Origin: JALZUU01 sp964441245
GTDB taxonomy: Bacteria; Bacteroidota; Bacteroidia; Chitinophagales; Saprospiraceae
Assembly (NCBI GenBank): GCA_964441245.1
Contig: CAYTVR010000155.1
Location: forward strand, 1 to 16,539
DNA: 16,539 bases
Direction: 5' to 3'
The position numbers were made by a program, and so were the translations under genes. Positions 14,390 to 16,539 of the stretch are shown in pieces. The notes beneath the pieces are model-generated. The model made no database searches. It was given only the letters and a program-made list of their open reading frames with translations, and was not told the DNA's origin. Every line of letters begins with the position of its first letter. The stretch's first letter is position 1.

Positions 14390-15463
14390 GTGATCTCTAA
14401 AAAAATCAAAATAATATTTTACTCATTTACATTTCTAATTAGTTGTGTCCAGTTCTTTATTGTTTGCCGACATAATCTTGGTTTTAGAGTAGATGATAGT
14501 AATATTTTTTATTTAGTTCATGTGATTCTTAGCCCAGGAATTGTCTTTTTTTTCAATATTATTCTTTCCGCTCTGATTCAATATTTATATAAGTTAGGAT
14601 TAAATTTTAAAAGAGTTTTGGTCATCTGTATATCGGTGTTGACTACTATGTCTATCGCTTTTTATCTAAATTCTTTTTTAGTGGATTTGCTTCCCGTTCA
14701 TTTAGGAGATTCTTTTCTCTTAAAGAAATATCCTACTATATTGTCTGGCAATAAAATTTATTTTGAACAGACACTCCCTTTATATTCAGTTATCTTCATT
14801 TGGCATGGAATGTATGTTCATCTGTGGATCTTCATTGAAGAATATAACAAAAAAGTAGTTTCCTTTTATAGGAATAAAAAACGCTATACTGATTCGCAAT
14901 TGTCCTTATTACGAAAAAGAATGAATCCTCATTTTTTGTTTAATGAACTAAATAATATCTATGCTTTATCTGTTTTAAATAAACCCAATTTCAATGATTA
15001 TCTCAGAAGGTCAAATGCTTTAGTTAAAAGTATTGCGGATGAAAAATTCGAACATGAAACAACACTCGAAAAGGAAATACTAGCAGTAGAAAATTATATT
15101 CAATTACAAAAAATAAGATATGGGGATAGCCTAAAGATTTCTCAAGAGATTCCAACTAAATTAGGAAATTTCAAACTTCCAAGTATGACCTTACTCACTC
15201 TCGTAGAGAATAGTGTGAAACACTGTGATATAGAAAAAGAGCATAATGGTTTTCATATCGTGCTTAAGCTTAAACTAGAGAATAATCAATTGCATTTTAA
15301 AATATCTAATACTTACATTAGAGATAAAAAACAAGTAGGTGGAATAGGAATTAGCCAATTAGAAGAGCGACTACAATATCATTTTGATCATCGATATCAG
15401 CTTATTAAAATTACAGACGATTCCTTGTTTAACATGCAACTAATTATTAATTATACAACTTAA
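14390..15463 (+). CDS. LytS-type sensor histidine kinase
   Basis: A 357-residue kinase of the His_kinase (PF06580) type found with LytTR regulators. About four membrane segments (near 5-26, 40-66, 75-95 and 130-150) precede a short coiled linker, then the phospho-acceptor block RKRMNPHFLFNELNNIYAL (175-193, His181), the helix with LEKEILAVENYIQLQKIRYG (226-245), and an ATP-binding part with VENSVKH (272-278, Asn274) and the glycine motif GGIGISQLEERLQYHF (317-332). All key residues are present, so it should be active. The start is a GTG at 14390: a stop codon lies at 14375 in frame and there is no earlier ATG. It is followed after 6 bp by a kinase-like gene and then a response-regulator gene, forming one operon. 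Confidence 0.92.
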   Translation: MISKKIKIIFYSFTFLISCVQFFIVCRHNLGFRVDDSNIFYLVHVILSPGIVFFFNIILSALIQYLYKLGLNFKRVLVICISVLTTMSIAFYLNSFLVDLLPVHLGDSFLLKKYPTILSGNKIYFEQTLPLYSVIFIWHGMYVHLWIFIEEYNKKVVSFYRNKKRYTDSQLSLLRKRMNPHFLFNELNNIYALSVLNKPNFNDYLRRSNALVKSIADEKFEHETTLEKEILAVENYIQLQKIRYGDSLKISQEIPTKLGNFKLPSMTLLTLVENSVKHCDIEKEHNGFHIVLKLKLENNQLHFKISNTYIRDKKQVGGIGISQLEERLQYHFDHRYQLIKITDDSLFNMQLIINYTT

Positions 15464-15469
15464 TAGAAT

Positions 15470-16465
15470 ATGTTGAGTCGCATTTTAATCCAGTTTCTAA
15501 TATTTGGTATAGTACTTAACTATACTTGGATTATTTGGTTTTTGACAGATGATATGTTTATTGAAGGGCTTGATATCTATTTTGTATTCAATCGGATTGG
15601 TATTACAATTATTGCCTTTGCTTATGCTGGTATTAACTTTAAATTAATAGAAAAATATTTAGTTCAAACTAAAAAAAGACCCTTCTATTTTTTGATGATT
15701 CTTTTATTTTCTTTGGTCTCTTTTTTTATTTATTTGAGATTCCGTTACAACATTCGATTTGGTATGATTTACAAAAGGATGATAAGTGGTGAATTTCTTG
15801 AAGTTGGACCTGCCTTTTATTTTTTAATAACTTTTAACTGTATAGGTTTGTTGGTTTTTTTACCAAGGTTGATTGCTTCTTACCGAAAGAAAAATGAAAA
15901 AATGAAATATGAAATATTTAAAAATGACTCTTTGAGTAGCCATACGACATTGTTTACCAATCTGTATATTGAATCTTTAAATAAAATAAGTATTATTCCC
16001 AATAAAGCTGAAAGAGAAAAATTTCTTATCCAATTGTCTGATTTTTATAGGTTTGTAGTTTATGAGTCTAATGCTGCTTATATACCTATCACAAAGGCTA
16101 TTTATTTTTCAAATCTATATCTTGAAATTATTGAGACGACTTATCCTAAAATACAAATTAAAAATAATCTTCCTAGCCCTAATAAACATTTCAATACTTC
16201 CAGTATGAATATTTTGCATACATTACAGAAGTTATTTAATGTTTGTATTCATGAAGATGGCACGACCTTTTTTGATTTTGAAGGTTTGGAGAAAGATCGG
16301 CCCAACGCTTATTATTACAGTATGACTATAGAAAATGATAAACGAAATTTAATATCTTTCATTGCTCAAAATACAGAACTTGCAGATTCTATTTTTTCAT
16401 TAGAACCAGAAAAAAACAGAATTACTTTTGAAAGTAAAAAAATAATTGCTTCTACTTTAGTCTAA
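15470..16465 (+). CDS. Degenerate LytS-like membrane protein (probable pseudokinase)
   Basis: The 331-residue protein repeats the plan of the preceding kinase: about four membrane segments (near 5-26, 42-62, 72-90 and 115-134), a linker, and a helical region. Residues 153-225 follow the LytS helix pair (LYIESLNKISII, then FLIQLSDFYRFVVYESNAAYIPITKAIYFSNLYLEII, matching the LSDLLRYxLYE-xx-xVPLxKEIxYLxNYIxLQ pattern), but NPHFLFN is replaced by SSHTTLFTN and the ATP-binding boxes are gone: where VENAIKH is expected there is LFNVCIH (256-261) and no GIGL-type glycine motif follows. It is thus unlikely to bind ATP or phosphorylate. It is uninterrupted and packed between the active kinase (6 bp) and the regulator gene (9 bp), so it is probably a working partner, for example a sensor or allosteric subunit in a mixed dimer. 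Confidence 0.75.
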   Translation: MLSRILIQFLIFGIVLNYTWIIWFLTDDMFIEGLDIYFVFNRIGITIIAFAYAGINFKLIEKYLVQTKKRPFYFLMILLFSLVSFFIYLRFRYNIRFGMIYKRMISGEFLEVGPAFYFLITFNCIGLLVFLPRLIASYRKKNEKMKYEIFKNDSLSSHTTLFTNLYIESLNKISIIPNKAEREKFLIQLSDFYRFVVYESNAAYIPITKAIYFSNLYLEIIETTYPKIQIKNNLPSPNKHFNTSSMNILHTLQKLFNVCIHEDGTTFFDFEGLEKDRPNAYYYSMTIENDKRNLISFIAQNTELADSIFSLEPEKNRITFESKKIIASTLV

Positions 16466-16474
16466 ATATTTTCG

Positions 16475-16539
16475 ATGCAAAACAAAAAAATACGTACCAT
16501 TATTATAGAGGATGAACCCTTAGCTTCAGAAACCATTGT
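16475..16539 (+). CDS. Response regulator, probably LytTR type, N-terminal fragment (3' end outside window)
   Basis: The first 21 residues, MQNKKIRTIIIEDEPLASETI, are the first strand and acidic pocket of a receiver domain (Glu12, Asp13 as metal-binding acids); the IIIEDEPLA form is typical of LytTR response regulators. It starts 9 bp behind the pseudokinase gene and completes the sensor-kinase/regulator operon. The DNA-binding part is outside the window, so the LytTR assignment is inferred from the start sequence and the LytS-type neighbours. Confidence 0.85.
   Translation, partial: MQNKKIRTIIIEDEPLASETI

Noticed and set aside
1..16539. CRISPR array, tRNA, rRNA or complete insertion sequence
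   Set aside because: No regularly spaced repeats, no tRNA-like cloverleaf or rRNA motifs, and no transposase-like frames were seen on either strand.

Overview
The window looks like chromosome of an AT-rich, environmental member of the Bacteroidota. The evidence is a DUF1800/DUF1501 gene pair whose second member ends in a type IX secretion (T9SS) sorting domain, short Bacteroidota-style signal peptides, lipoproteins, a sulfatase, LytS/LytTR-type signalling genes, an almost complete lack of Shine-Dalgarno sequences, and one good match to the Bacteroidota promoter pattern TTTG-N~20-TAnnTTTG. No rRNA, tRNA, CRISPR array or complete insertion sequence was seen.

Layout. (1) 1-2554, plus strand: the 3' part of a DUF1800 gene, then a DUF1501 gene with a twin-arginine signal and a C-terminal T9SS tail, closed by a strong intrinsic terminator at 2624-2659. 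(2) 2873-4510, plus strand: a secreted protein of unknown function with its own promoter candidate. Behind it lie a 68-bp palindromic element (4514-4581) and a decayed second copy of the 3' end of the DUF1501 gene (about 4583-4809). (3) 4996-7532, minus strand: an orphan membrane histidine kinase and a LuxR-type regulator, separated by 430 bp without genes. (4) 7964-11251, minus strand: a sulfatase lipoprotein, then an AlkA-type DNA glycosylase split by a -1 frameshift, then a DUF763 gene; the last two overlap by ATGA and look like a small DNA-repair operon. (5) 11688-13428, minus strand: an outer-membrane barrel-like protein overlapping an S41 peptidase lipoprotein, which is also broken by a one-base shift. 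(6) 13516-16539: an AraC-type regulator reading left, and divergently a LytS-type sensor kinase, a second membrane protein that looks like a degenerate LytS pseudokinase, and the start of a LytTR-type response regulator.

How they may work together. The last block is probably one signalling unit: an active kinase, a kinase-like partner without catalytic motifs, and the response regulator in one transcript, with the AraC regulator possibly acting through direct repeats in the shared 247-bp region. The DUF1800/DUF1501 pair is a conserved Bacteroidota couple of unknown role.

The most unusual point is the AlkA gene. Its two halves are joined in sense by a -1 shift at an A_AAA_AAG heptamer placed in exactly the right frame for programmed frameshifting. 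A plain one-base deletion or an assembly error in the A7 run explains it equally well. A second one-base lesion in the S41 gene, which has no slippery site, makes decay or sequence error a real alternative. I did not find a convincing wholly new system.
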